Shown: positions 9,901 through 18,938, counted from the stretch's first letter. The stretch is 64,000 nt of DNA from Kangiellaceae bacterium (GCA_019090895.1 JAHRVB010000228.1:21990-85989), one strand, 5' to 3'. Numbers and translations: made by a program. The notes: generated by a model not told the origin, from the sequence alone.

Positions 9901-10054
9901 GATAGTTTGCTTGAACAAATGTAATCGGGAATTGTATTGATGGAAAAAACTCTAGCGGTAAAATACGGCTCGATGCTAACCCCATCACAACTGCACAGAT
10001 AAAAATCATCGATACAGTCACCGGCCGTTTAAGAGCGATCTTTGTGAACCACAT
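6956..10054 (-). CDS. RND efflux transporter permease subunit (second of two)
   Basis: 1032 residues, full length for an HAE1/MdtC-like permease. The order is the usual one: TM1, a large periplasmic porter/docking loop (about 35-330), TM2-6, TM7, a second periplasmic loop and TM8-12. The proton-relay segment reads GMLVDNAVVVSESI near residue 395, so the paired Asp-Asp of AcrB is Asp-Asn, as is common in one branch of the family. The gene starts one base after the stop of the first permease, showing tight coupling. Together with the adaptor at 13448-14644 it should form a proton-driven pump. An outer-membrane channel is not encoded here. The substrate is unknown (drugs, detergents or lipids are possible). 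Confidence 0.95.
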   Translation of the reverse strand: MWFTKIALKRPVTVSMIFICAVVMGLASSRILPLEFFPSIQFPITFVQANYPGASPEEIEKNITRPLEESLATMGSIEQMQSFSNQDQAQILLIFDWGINAKLKGVEAREKIDAIRDELPDDLRRVFIFTGSTNDQPIIQARLSADTDLSDSFQVLNRQLKQRLERIPGVSKVDIHGVAPKTFQIELIPERISAYHIDTNSLLAKLQGSNNLISAGEVKDDDYGIRVTVNQQFGSLDDIKNFVVNDKGLKLSDIAHVSFDKEEIEVGRHLDRKYAVGINITREADANLVATADAVIEEMKRIEELPDFEGIKLFVMENQADGVVSSLGDIAKSGFIGFLLSSLVLFIFLRDVRLTIIVSLAVPFSLLITLAAMYFLNVSINLLSMMGLMLAIGMLVDNAVVVSESIFGYRQQMPDKPYEATLKGVKDVGIPVVAGTITTGIVFLPNIIGEKVDITVFLSHVASTIVISLGASLFIAMTIIPLALSKMKSKTKTISHTDTIKEHGRYSKFLKWMMSHPFYAGLICIGFFLPIGLAGVVNSDMFPEEEDSRLFISYNIEGNYELERVEAAVDRIENFLYDNKEKLDIENVYSYYVSQEAGSTLLLIEDDKRTKTNKEIKDYIEKHMPKLAIGRPGFDRNRSGGQEALTIGINGEDTETLIKIAQQVSPVIRNIKGVANVTYGSSMSTQEVRVVLNSQKLSQLGLTPQEVGRNISIALRKQQLRTFRSELGETDISLTFEGQKRASISDLRGLPIELPNPKPGGSKTVRLDGVAKLQVQQSLPQIARFDRRTSFRLTIDYKDTTAKEIREASDALMENIILPPGYSWGFGRSTDREEKIGKIMSTNMLLAVLMIFIVMAALFESLMLPLAVITSIAYAVVGVFIYFLITDTTLSMMALIGILVLMGVVVNNGIVLVDRINHYRDAGHHKKHAILHAANDRIRPILMTVLTTILGLLPLSLGDTQLGGGGPPYFPMARAVIGGLAYSTLTTLICLPVIYLFLDFVRNLVADLWRSIGTKGLKWSMSNLRISSTKRK

Positions 10055-10055
10055 A

Positions 10056-13000
10056 TTATTGCTCTCCCTCTAAACTAAGCGAGTCAAGATTTAGTTCGTT
10101 TAGCTCAATGGTTTTAGAATAATCTTTGTTATCCAGTATTTGATACATCACTGGAATAATAATTAGAGTTAACAATGTCGATGCTAGTAATCCGCCGATC
10201 ACTGTGATTGCCATAGGCGCTCTTATTTCAGTTCCTTCACCGATGCCAATTGCGAGTGGGATCATACCCAATGTAGTTGTCATCGTGGTCATCAATATAG
10301 GGCGAAGTCTAGATTCTGCAGCTTGTACAATGGCGTCCATTTTACTAATCCCAGCTACACGCAATTGATTAATTCGGTCTATGAGTACTATTGCGTTATT
10401 AACAACAATACCTGCAAGCATAATAAGACCTAGAAAGACCACTACACTTAGCTCTGTATTAGTGATAATAAGCGCGAATATAGCCCCGATAACCGCAAGT
10501 GGTACGCTCAATAGAATTATAAACGGGTGTAGTAGAGACTCAAATTGAGAGGCCATTACTAAATAAACCAGAAATATAGCGAGAGCGAGTGCCACTAATA
10601 GCGAGTCATAACTTCTTTCCATTTCTTCGCCTTGGCCACCAATTTGAAAATTAGTTCCAAACGGCAATCGCAGGTCGGATAAAAGAATTTGAGCTTCGTT
10701 TGTCGCTTCGCCTATCCCTCCATAAGCTACCTGCGCTTCAACTAGCACTACACGCTGTTGATCGATTCTCATGACTTCGCTCGGACCTTGAGTTAATCGG
10801 ATCTCGGCGACAGCTTGTAATGGTATCGGTCGAACGGAACTCGGGTTAATAAGTAGATTTTTAACATCATCTAGCTCGTCTCTGGCGGAATCCTCCAAAC
10901 GCACTAAAACTTCGATTTGTTGTTCTCTCAAACGATAACGAGTCGCTTTGTTGCCACGGATAGAGTTGACAACAACGTTGTTTGCTTGCTCGATAGAAAG
11001 TCCAAGTTGGGCCATTTTTTCTTGGTCAAACGTAATTTGAACTTCGGGATAACCGCGTTTCATATTAGTATGTAAGTCAATATACCGATCAGAAGATGAT
11101 AGCTTTTCGACAATTTTCTCTGCGGCGCTTTTCAACATGTCAATGTCGTAACCATAAACTTCTATACTCAATGGTGTAGAGAAACTGAATAACTGAGGTC
11201 GCTCAACATCGGCAACTAGTCCTTTACTTTCTTTGGCTAATAACTGACGAATGGTATATAACAATCGGTCCTCACCTTCACGAGAAATTCCTTGTTCAAG
11301 AAGCAGACTAAACTCCGCTTGGTTTTCGCCTTCTTGTTCAGGGTTTGCCGTTAGTTTATTTCCGGAACCGGCAACAGCAAAAACTTCTTTTACACCATCA
11401 ATCACTTGTAAGCTTTGTGATAGTGCCATCACTTTTTTGTCGGTCAATTCTATCGCCATACCAGGACTGTACTGAACTCTCACGACCAACTCGCCCTGAG
11501 CCATTTCAGGTAAGACAACCCTTGGAATATCCTTAATAAGGTAGAGAGTGCTACCAAACAAACTTACCGCAAGAACGAGAGTTATTGCTTTGGAGTTTAA
11601 AGATGATTTAAGCAATGATAAATAGAATACTGATAGTGGTTGATACACTTTATCAAATAGTTTCTTGAGTAAGCCAAATCCAAATCCAAAAACAACCGAT
11701 AGTCCTTTTGCAACTATTTTAACTACAAAAAACGCCCCCGCTAGGACCAGTAAGATAATTTCGAATGGTAACAAAAGGATTCTTATCCAAGTGCGTTTTT
11801 GACTTCTTTCTACGACAGGTAAAGAGCCTGATTTTTTTTCTCCAATCGCTGCCATTGTCGGAATGATTGTTAGAGCAACACCGAGAGATACGATTAACGA
11901 AAATGTGATGGTTAACGCTTGGTCTCGAAATAGTTGGCCTGCGATACCTTCGACGAAAACAAGCGGTAAAAATACTGCAATAGTGGTTAAAGTAGAAGCC
12001 GTAATAGCCCCTGAAACTTCATTTGCTCCTTCTAACGCTGCCTGCACTATGGTGGTACCTTGTTCTTTCTTCTTGGCGATATTTTCTAACACAACGATTG
12101 CGTTATCGACCAGCATACCAACGGCTAACGCTAGCCCACCGAGAGACATGATATTCATATCGATATTTGCGGCAAACATCAAATTAAAAGTAATAATGAT
12201 TGATAGTGGGATGGTAAGAGATATGATCAAAGTTGGACCAAACTGACCGAGGAATAGATAGATAACGACCATTGCTAGTAGACCGCCGATAAGTGCTGAC
12301 ATGACTAATTCCGATATAGCGTTATCGATAAACTCTGAAGCATCAGTAAGTACGGTCAACTTCATTCCTTCTTCTAGTTCTTTGTTGATTTTAGAGAGTT
12401 GAAAATGCACGGCTTCGGCAACTCTAACGGTATTCGCATCTCCTTCTTTATAAATTGACAGCTCTACTGCTTGTTGGCCGTTGTGACGAATAATAGCGGT
12501 TGGATCTTTAAACGCAGACTTGACAGTCGCAATATCCTTTAACCGTACAATCTTTTGATCTTTAGAGAGAATTATAGTGTTCGAGAAATCATCAATGGAA
12601 CGGTATTCGTTAAAGGTTCGAACCAACAGCTGTTGATGCCCATTTCTTATTTGCCCACCACTCATATTAATATTTTGAGTCCGAAGTTTATTTGCTATAT
12701 CTGAGACAGAAATACTGAGTTGTGCTAGTTTTTCTTGGTTAAGTGAAATCTGGATTTCATCTTCTAGTCCTCCGGATGCTTTTGATGCAGCTACGCCTTC
12801 GATTGTTTCAATCCGTCTGGAGAGTTGTAAGTCAGCGTAGCGTCTTAAACTAGAAAGGGCCGCTATTGGATCTTCGCCATCTTGTACGTCTTTACTTAAA
12901 CTCATGCGAATAATCGGGTCGTTGTTCGGATTGAATCTTAGGAGTGAGGGCGCTGTTACTTCAAGGGGGAGTTGAACTTGTTCGAGTTTTTCTCTAACGT

Positions 13001-13319
13001 CTAAGCTAGCGACGTCAATGTTGGTTCCCCAATAAAACTCTAGGTAGACATCGGATCGACCTGCTTTTGATACGGAGCGAACTTGACGCAATCCTCGAAT
13101 TGTTCCTAACACGCCTTCAAGGGGTCTTGATATTAGGTTTTCAACTTCCGCGGGTGCTGCTCCTTCAAAATCGGTACGGACTGTTAGAGTGGGATAGCTC
13201 AGCTCAGGAAGTAAATTAAATCCAAGACGATTGAGTAGCACCAATCCGAACACGAGTGCCGCGAGAGTGAACATAGCGACAGTGACCGGTCTGCGAATGG
13301 CGGTAGCAATAAGGTTCAT
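10056..13319 (-). CDS. RND efflux transporter permease subunit (first of two), with extra hydrophobic insert
   Basis: 1087 residues, about 50 longer than its partner. The RND architecture is complete: MNLIATAIRRPVTVAMF at the N-terminus, porter loops, and the TM4 segment GMLVDNAIVVLENI near residue 403 with a single Asp. Between TM6 and TM7, at about residues 510-560, lies an additional strongly hydrophobic stretch (around PFEIILLVLAGAFFVV, then GLSVVFGFGFGLL) absent from AcrB and from the partner permease. It could be a membrane hairpin or an enlarged amphipathic helix. Two different permeases with one adaptor is the arrangement of MdtABC-like pumps, where the permeases form heterotrimers. 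The N-terminal ATG sits 12 bases after a clear AAGGA site. Confidence 0.95.
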   Translation of the reverse strand: MNLIATAIRRPVTVAMFTLAALVFGLVLLNRLGFNLLPELSYPTLTVRTDFEGAAPAEVENLISRPLEGVLGTIRGLRQVRSVSKAGRSDVYLEFYWGTNIDVASLDVREKLEQVQLPLEVTAPSLLRFNPNNDPIIRMSLSKDVQDGEDPIAALSSLRRYADLQLSRRIETIEGVAASKASGGLEDEIQISLNQEKLAQLSISVSDIANKLRTQNINMSGGQIRNGHQQLLVRTFNEYRSIDDFSNTIILSKDQKIVRLKDIATVKSAFKDPTAIIRHNGQQAVELSIYKEGDANTVRVAEAVHFQLSKINKELEEGMKLTVLTDASEFIDNAISELVMSALIGGLLAMVVIYLFLGQFGPTLIISLTIPLSIIITFNLMFAANIDMNIMSLGGLALAVGMLVDNAIVVLENIAKKKEQGTTIVQAALEGANEVSGAITASTLTTIAVFLPLVFVEGIAGQLFRDQALTITFSLIVSLGVALTIIPTMAAIGEKKSGSLPVVERSQKRTWIRILLLPFEIILLVLAGAFFVVKIVAKGLSVVFGFGFGLLKKLFDKVYQPLSVFYLSLLKSSLNSKAITLVLAVSLFGSTLYLIKDIPRVVLPEMAQGELVVRVQYSPGMAIELTDKKVMALSQSLQVIDGVKEVFAVAGSGNKLTANPEQEGENQAEFSLLLEQGISREGEDRLLYTIRQLLAKESKGLVADVERPQLFSFSTPLSIEVYGYDIDMLKSAAEKIVEKLSSSDRYIDLHTNMKRGYPEVQITFDQEKMAQLGLSIEQANNVVVNSIRGNKATRYRLREQQIEVLVRLEDSARDELDDVKNLLINPSSVRPIPLQAVAEIRLTQGPSEVMRIDQQRVVLVEAQVAYGGIGEATNEAQILLSDLRLPFGTNFQIGGQGEEMERSYDSLLVALALAIFLVYLVMASQFESLLHPFIILLSVPLAVIGAIFALIITNTELSVVVFLGLIMLAGIVVNNAIVLIDRINQLRVAGISKMDAIVQAAESRLRPILMTTMTTTLGMIPLAIGIGEGTEIRAPMAITVIGGLLASTLLTLIIIPVMYQILDNKDYSKTIELNELNLDSLSLEGEQ

Positions 13320-13447
13320 AAATTTTAGTCCTTGGATTGAACAATAGTATTTCGTGCTCTATAAAGAAGCTATAAAGCACCAATTATGGCAGTCTCAAAT
13401 GTCAGTATTAAACGAGAGTGTTCGTTTAAGTTAATTCTATTCGCCCA

Positions 13448-14644
13448 CTAAGGATTAGAGGCGACGGTTGATGGAGATTGCGCTTTATTACTAGTGGCTT
13501 CTTCCGTTTTTGTTTCAACTATTTGACCATTTAACCCAACAATTTCTACCAGTGTTTCGTGCTTGATGATTTGTTGACCGGTGGTTATAACGTGATCGTT
13601 TTCTGTTAATCCGTCGGTTATTTCAAACACACCGTTATGCTGGAATCCAACTGTTACTGGCGTTTGGATTGCTTTGTTTTCTTTTACGATAAATACGTGT
13701 GAACGATTGTCTTGGGTAATAACAGCTTGTTGTTCGATTAGTAAACTACCTTGGTGAATATCGAACACCACTTCGACTTTTCCAAACATACCTGATTTTA
13801 AGAAATTGTTATCGTTGTTTAATTTCGCTACGACTCTAAATGTTCCCGTACTAGTATCAATGGTTGGTCTGATTCTCTCAATTTCGCCGATAATAACTTG
13901 GTCTCCCATGGCGTCAACTTTAAGTAGTATCTGTTGCTGTTTGCGTACGTTGGCCAATTCTTTTTCAGGAAGATGCAACACTGCTTTCAAAGTACTCAAG
14001 TCAACGATCTTAAACAACATATCATTGTCACGTATAAGATTACCTTGCTTGACCAATCTTTCGGTAACAATTCCGCCGATTGGAGCTTTGATGCTAGCGT
14101 AATTGAGTTTTAATTTGGCGAGTTTAAGTTGAGCAAATTGAGCTTCATATTCAAATTTTGCTCTATCAAGTGTATCAGAACTGCCTAATTTTCTTGCGAA
14201 AAGAGATTGTTGTCTTTCTAACTCTTTATTTAATTTTTTTGAGGTCGCTTTTAGCTGTGCAACTTCTAGAGATAATTGTTCAATATCCAGTTGAGCCATT
14301 AATTGACCTTTTACAACGGTATCGCCTTCTTCCACCAATATGCCCTGCAGTAAACCCGTAGAGCGAGCAACGACTTGTACTTCATTTTCCGCCTCAAGTG
14401 TTGTTATGGTCCGATAGGTTTGCTGAATGTCGCCTCGTGCGACAGATACTACTTCGACCGGTACTGGTGGTTTTTCGTCTTTTTTATCTTTAACGTCAGC
14501 TACCTTAGACGATTGATCAGACTTTGAGTCGTCGTTAGAGCCACTGTCGCTACAGCTACTAACGATAACGGATGCGCTAAGAAAAATAGCTAATAACCAA
14601 TGATTTTTTGAGCGGTCATTTATTAAGTTATTTGTGGCTTTCAT
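13448..14644 (-). CDS. RND efflux periplasmic adaptor (membrane fusion protein), lipoprotein
   Basis: About 398 residues from the ATG at 14644, which has AAGGA seven bases upstream; the frame is open for 45 further codons but these look non-coding. A lipoprotein signal ends at Cys31 (IVSSC). A charged, flexible linker rich in Asp, Ser and Lys follows. Then come the first lipoyl half (GLLQGILVEEGDTVVKGQLMA), an alpha-hairpin (about 125-180), the second lipoyl half (INYASIKAPIGGIVTERLVKQGNLI-like) and beta-barrel domains. It bridges the inner-membrane permeases to an outer-membrane channel. It is the first gene of the operon adaptor-permease-permease. Confidence 0.95.
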   Translation of the reverse strand: MKATNNLINDRSKNHWLLAIFLSASVIVSSCSDSGSNDDSKSDQSSKVADVKDKKDEKPPVPVEVVSVARGDIQQTYRTITTLEAENEVQVVARSTGLLQGILVEEGDTVVKGQLMAQLDIEQLSLEVAQLKATSKKLNKELERQQSLFARKLGSSDTLDRAKFEYEAQFAQLKLAKLKLNYASIKAPIGGIVTERLVKQGNLIRDNDMLFKIVDLSTLKAVLHLPEKELANVRKQQQILLKVDAMGDQVIIGEIERIRPTIDTSTGTFRVVAKLNNDNNFLKSGMFGKVEVVFDIHQGSLLIEQQAVITQDNRSHVFIVKENKAIQTPVTVGFQHNGVFEITDGLTENDHVITTGQQIIKHETLVEIVGLNGQIVETKTEEATSNKAQSPSTVASNP

Positions 14645-14963
14645 TTTTTTTCCTTGGCATCTATGGATAATAGGGAAGTACTTTTTTAAGTACTCAATAA
14701 CACAGTATGTTGTCGGGAATTGCAGGTTTTGTGCCAAAAATGGAAGATAATCAACAAATTCCGTAGACCCCAACAGCAACGTACTTGATATGGTGTATTA
14801 TATGACTAAAACACCTTTCAAAATGTGTTCTGTTTGTAACAAAGTATGTGACTGGTTAGATTTATCACTACAATTTAGCGGTTTTAACCAACTAATTTAA
14901 AGCGGTAGTGATTAGATTCGAAGATGACACTAAAAATGGAGAATAGCCTGTAAATTGAGCTAA
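14645..14963. other. Upstream region of the RND operon
   Basis: About 320 bases without a credible gene. A perfect eight-base inverted repeat (ATCACTAC at 14864-14871, GTAGTGAT at 14905-14912) encloses a GGTTTTAACC palindrome and two AATTTA-type direct repeats. It could be an operator for the efflux operon, but no regulator gene is adjacent. No clear -35/-10 pair can be singled out. Confidence 0.4.
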
Positions 14964-15467
14964 TTAGAACAATTCCACCGTTGAGACGGCTTCTTCTTTA
15001 TTGAAGGTTTTTTCTATCAGTGATTTGACAGCAGCTTCAAATCCCTCGCCATTTTTAATACTATCAAACAGCTCTTTTTCTTCTCTCATGGTGTAACTTT
15101 TTTCAATTCTTTCAAAAATTTCATTCCATTCAGCTTCATTGCCTCTCGCTTTGATTTCAAGTGCTTCGATTGCGTCTTGGATATTGCTCATAATATGCTG
15201 TAATCGTTGAGTCATTCGGTCGTAGAATTGGAAGTCAACAATAGCGTTTCGAACCTTGTCTTGGGTACTTTTATGAATAATTTGCAATTCAGTAATGTCG
15301 CTTGCATCTTTTGAGCCTATCAATCCTTCGACTCTGTTATACCCCTCAACGATTTCAATGAATAACTTCGATAGGTCATCAAATGGCTGTTCCGTTTCTT
15401 TTAAAGATAATGCTAGTTGTGCAGCAGCCAATTGAAGGAGAGTGACTTGGTTTGTATTGTGTTCCAT
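14964..15467 (-). CDS. Small helical protein with a CheZ-like DxxxQ motif
   Basis: 167 residues, predicted all alpha-helical and soluble. I do not recognise it as a named family. Residues 78-91 read DFQFYDRMTQRLQH. This resembles the active-site helix of the CheY-P phosphatase CheZ, in which DFQD is followed by the catalytic Asp-x-x-x-Gln pair. Here Asp83 and Gln87 have the same spacing. A long helix on each side would fit a four-helix-bundle dimer. There are no chemotaxis genes nearby: it stands alone between the RND operon and psrA, and is transcribed leftwards. Dephosphorylation of a response regulator is a reasonable guess only. Confidence 0.75.
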   Translation of the reverse strand: MEHNTNQVTLLQLAAAQLALSLKETEQPFDDLSKLFIEIVEGYNRVEGLIGSKDASDITELQIIHKSTQDKVRNAIVDFQFYDRMTQRLQHIMSNIQDAIEALEIKARGNEAEWNEIFERIEKSYTMREEKELFDSIKNGEGFEAAVKSLIEKTFNKEEAVSTVELF

Positions 15468-15688
15468 TGATTCGCCTGTATCAGTCGATAATTGTGTTGC
15501 ATAGCTTGGGTAAACGTAAGATGAAAGATCATGAACTTACATTGCTAGTATAGGCAATTATCGTGGAAACGCTATGGTCTTTAGGAGAAAACGAAGCACT
15601 TTTGTTTCTTACTACCTATAGTTTCATAAGTATCATTCAAAAGCCCATTTTGAGCGGTTTTTCACCGTCTGTGTTAGTCGTTAAGGGC

Positions 15689-15732
15689 TTGACTTTTTGA
15701 TATTTAGAACGTATGTTTAAAACACTTGTTTG
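15689..15732 (+). promoter_or_regulatory. psrA promoter with PsrA-type operator
   Basis: TTGACT at 15689-15694 and TATGTT at 15712-15717 are 17 bases apart, a good sigma-70 promoter. The sequence AAAAC-ACTT-GTTTG at 15719-15732 overlaps the expected transcription start. It matches the PsrA box recalled from Pseudomonas (GAAAC, 2-4 bases, GTTTC/G). This predicts that PsrA represses its own operon, including fadE. Confidence 0.72.
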
Positions 15733-15755
15733 AATTGACCATGTAAGGCTTTGAG

Positions 15756-16454
15756 TTGAGCACAACTAAAGACAAAATATTGAACGCAGCCGAACGTCTG
15801 TTCGCAGATCATGGTTTTTCTGAAACGAGCTTGCGCATGATAACCGCAAGCGCTGAAGTTAATCTTGCATCGGTAAATTATCATTTTGGCTCTAAAAAAA
15901 CACTAATACAAGCAGTATTTGATCGTTTTATGGGCCGGTTTACAAATGAGCTTAGTGTCGAAATGGACCGATTAACCGCAATTAGTGATGTGCTTACCGT
16001 AAGGAGTGTACTCGAAACACTTGTAAGACCATTGACTTTATTGGAGCAATTGAGACCCCATGGAGCAGGAGTCTTTATGAACCTGTTAGGTCGAGCTTAT
16101 GCTGAAACTCAGGGTCATATGAGACGTTTTGCATTAGAGCATTACTCTGATGTACTTCATCGGTTTACCGATCTACTTCATAAAGCCAGTCCGCATTTAC
16201 ATCAACAAGAAATGTTTTGGCGACTTCATTTCATGTTGGGATCATTTATATTTACCCTCGCTGGACACCGTGCTCTCAAAGAGATTTCTGAAAGTGATTT
16301 CAAACAAACCGTATCTATAGAACAAATTATAAATCGACTTGTACCCTTCATGTCAGCAGCATTCTCTCATGACGCAGTTAACCAAGACAATATAGCAGAT
16401 TGTAATCTTCAAAATAAACCTACTACTCAGTCTGCAGGAGATGTTAGATCATGA
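15756..16454 (+). CDS. psrA: TetR family fatty-acid regulator PsrA
   Basis: 232 residues from a TTG start at 15756, with a TAAGG site seven bases upstream; an in-frame stop at 15744 excludes an earlier start. The N-terminal helix-turn-helix reads ILNAAERLFADHGFSETSLRMITASAEVNLASVNYHFGSKKTLIQAVF, close to PsrA of Pseudomonas and Shewanella. Known PsrA represses beta-oxidation genes and is released by long-chain acyl compounds such as oleate. The stop overlaps the fadE start by four bases (ATGA), so the two are co-translated. A PsrA-type box covers the promoter start site, which argues for autoregulation and for fadE as target. Confidence 0.88.
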   Translation: MSTTKDKILNAAERLFADHGFSETSLRMITASAEVNLASVNYHFGSKKTLIQAVFDRFMGRFTNELSVEMDRLTAISDVLTVRSVLETLVRPLTLLEQLRPHGAGVFMNLLGRAYAETQGHMRRFALEHYSDVLHRFTDLLHKASPHLHQQEMFWRLHFMLGSFIFTLAGHRALKEISESDFKQTVSIEQIINRLVPFMSAAFSHDAVNQDNIADCNLQNKPTTQSAGDVRS

Positions 16455-18910
16455 TTTTGTTATTTCAAATATTCATATTAGTGTGTGTTATTTGGGCAAG
16501 CGCTTATTTTAGGGCCCGAATGGGTACAGCTCTAGCGTCGGCCGGAGCTGCGCTGGTTATGATCACAATGACCAGTGAATTTGTATTGGTGCCATGGTTG
16601 TTGTTTTTTCCAGTAGCGATTCTTTTTTTCGCGGATGATCTACGTAAAGATAAGATAACTCGACCGATGTACGAATTCTTTAAGAGAGTTCTTCCACCGA
16701 TGAACCAGACTGAAAAGGAAGCGTTAGATGCGGGCGATGTTTGGTGGGACGGTGAATTGTTTCGAGGTAATCCAGATTGGGAATCAATGTTAAAAACTAG
16801 CCCGCCGATACTTTCGCAAGAAGAACAAGACTTCATTGATAATCAAGTTGAAACTGTTTGCGGCATGGTTAACGATTGGGATATTAGTTTTATCGATAAA
16901 GATCTACCTGAGGCGGCTTGGGACTACCTTAAAAAAGAAGGTTTTTTAGGGTTAATCATTCCCAAAAAATACGGTGGGAAGGGGTTTTCGGCTTTTGCTC
17001 ATTCTAGCGTAGTGACTAAATTAGCATCACGTTCAGGCGCTTTAGGTGTCAGTACTATGGTTCCTAATTCTTTAGGACCGGCGGAACTATTGTTACATTA
17101 TGGAACCGATGAACAAAAAGATCACTACCTGCCGCGACTAGCCAAAGGCGAAGATATACCCTGTTTTGCACTTACTGGACCGCAGGCAGGATCTGATGCT
17201 GGTGCGATGCCCGACACGGGAATCATTTGCCAAGGTGAATTTGAAGGGGAACAAGTCTTAGGTATCAGGCTCAATTGGGATAAGCGTTATATTACACTTG
17301 CCCCAGTGGCAACCGTTCTTGGACTGGCGTTCAAATTATTTGATCCGGACTCATTGCTAGGAAATGAACGAGACATAGGTATTACTGTTGCGTTAATTCC
17401 TACTTCACACGATGGCGTAGAAATTGGCACTCGGCATTACCCAGTTGGTTCGCCATTTATGAATGGGCCTACTCGCGGAAAAGATGTTTTCATACCGCTG
17501 TCATGGATTGTTGGCGGTCAGGACTTTGCTGGAAAAGGTTGGAAAATGTTAGTTGAGTGTTTGTCTGCTGGGAGAGGAATTTCATTGCCTTCCGGTGCAA
17601 CCGCCGCAGCTAAAGTAGCCTACAGAGCGACTGGCGCCTATTCGATACTTAGACAACAATTTAAAACCGAAATAGGTCGTTTTGAAGGCGTAGAGGAAGC
17701 GTTGGCGAGAATTGCTGGCGCGACTTATCAGCTTGAAGCTGCGCGTATAACGACTGCTGGCGCGGTTGATGCAGGACACAAGCCATCGGTTATTACAGCA
17801 ATTGCAAAATACCATATGACAGAATCTGCTCGAAGCTTATTAAATGATGCAATGGATATCCATGGCGGACGAGGAGTTATTCAAGGAGAACGAAATTATT
17901 TGGCAAATGCATTTATGAGCACACCCGTGAGTATTACCGTTGAAGGGGCCAATATTCTCACTAGAAATTTGATGATTTTTGGACAAGGAGCAGTTAGGTG
18001 TCACCCGTTTGTATACCGAGAGATGCAAGCTGCTTCAAATCCTAATGAAGAACAAGGCTTAGAAGAATTTGATTCTTTATTGTTTAGGCACATAGGTTAT
18101 GGTTTTAGCAACTTTGTTCGTAGTGTGAGCCTTGGATTAAGCGGCGGAAGAATCGCCAGTAAGCCCGTAGCAGGGGTAACTGGTTATTATTATCAACAAT
18201 TGACTCGGATGAGTTCTGCCCTCGCATTGGTTTCTGATTTATCAATGGCTATTTTGGGTGGAGAATTGAAGCGAAAAGAGAGACTATCTGCACGTCTAGG
18301 AGATGTTCTCAGTCATCTTTATATGTCTTCAGTTGTATTAAAGTACTATCAAGATAACGGTCAGCAAGCGGCTGATTTACCGTACGTTCAATGGAACATC
18401 GATAATAATCTCTATCTAGTTCAAAAAGCATTGTTTGAATTTTTCGAGAATTTTAAACCTACATGGATCAGTCGAACACTTAAGCGAATAATTTTTCCGT
18501 ATGGAGCAGCCTATAAAAAGCCGAGTGATCAACTCGACCATCAGGTGGTGCAGGCAATGCTGTGTGAAAATGAATTGCGAGACCGACTAACTAAGAACAT
18601 CTATATTGGTGATAAAGAGCAGCCCGTTGGTCGAATCGATCATGCTTTTCACCATGTGCTCTCAACCGTTACCATTGCATCTAGAATACGTAAAGCACTG
18701 AGAGAAAAGGACATCACTAACGGAGGTTCTCTTGAAGAGACTATTGCGAGTGCGGTAAAAGCTGAAGTGATCAATGAACAAGAAGGGCGATCCTATCTGT
18801 TAGCAGAATCACTGAGACTTGATGCTATTCAAGTGGATGAGTACGAACAGAGCTATATTCGTGGTGAATCAACACAAAAGGTAAAACAAGAACCGGAAAA
18901 AGCAGCATAA
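16451..18910 (+). CDS. fadE: Acyl-CoA dehydrogenase FadE
   Basis: 819 residues, the length of FadE (814 in E. coli). It catalyses the first step of beta-oxidation, acyl-CoA to trans-2-enoyl-CoA with FAD. Two hydrophobic segments (about 3-20 and 28-60) anchor it to the inner membrane. The acyl-CoA dehydrogenase N-terminal, middle and FAD/C-terminal domains follow, with FALTGPQAGSDAG near 238 and DAMDIHGGRGVIQGERNYL in the second half. The last 250 residues are the DUF1974 extension typical of FadE. It is in an operon with psrA and ends at a strong terminator. The last residues are charged and probably disordered. Confidence 0.96.
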   Translation: MILLFQIFILVCVIWASAYFRARMGTALASAGAALVMITMTSEFVLVPWLLFFPVAILFFADDLRKDKITRPMYEFFKRVLPPMNQTEKEALDAGDVWWDGELFRGNPDWESMLKTSPPILSQEEQDFIDNQVETVCGMVNDWDISFIDKDLPEAAWDYLKKEGFLGLIIPKKYGGKGFSAFAHSSVVTKLASRSGALGVSTMVPNSLGPAELLLHYGTDEQKDHYLPRLAKGEDIPCFALTGPQAGSDAGAMPDTGIICQGEFEGEQVLGIRLNWDKRYITLAPVATVLGLAFKLFDPDSLLGNERDIGITVALIPTSHDGVEIGTRHYPVGSPFMNGPTRGKDVFIPLSWIVGGQDFAGKGWKMLVECLSAGRGISLPSGATAAAKVAYRATGAYSILRQQFKTEIGRFEGVEEALARIAGATYQLEAARITTAGAVDAGHKPSVITAIAKYHMTESARSLLNDAMDIHGGRGVIQGERNYLANAFMSTPVSITVEGANILTRNLMIFGQGAVRCHPFVYREMQAASNPNEEQGLEEFDSLLFRHIGYGFSNFVRSVSLGLSGGRIASKPVAGVTGYYYQQLTRMSSALALVSDLSMAILGGELKRKERLSARLGDVLSHLYMSSVVLKYYQDNGQQAADLPYVQWNIDNNLYLVQKALFEFFENFKPTWISRTLKRIIFPYGAAYKKPSDQLDHQVVQAMLCENELRDRLTKNIYIGDKEQPVGRIDHAFHHVLSTVTIASRIRKALREKDITNGGSLEETIASAVKAEVINEQEGRSYLLAESLRLDAIQVDEYEQSYIRGESTQKVKQEPEKAA

Positions 18911-18938
18911 CCGTCCTTTTTGCTTTGAAAGTCAAATT

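Noticed and set aside
11863..12246. 127-codon frame on the + strand inside the first RND permease
   Set aside because: It is an antisense shadow of a conserved transporter gene.
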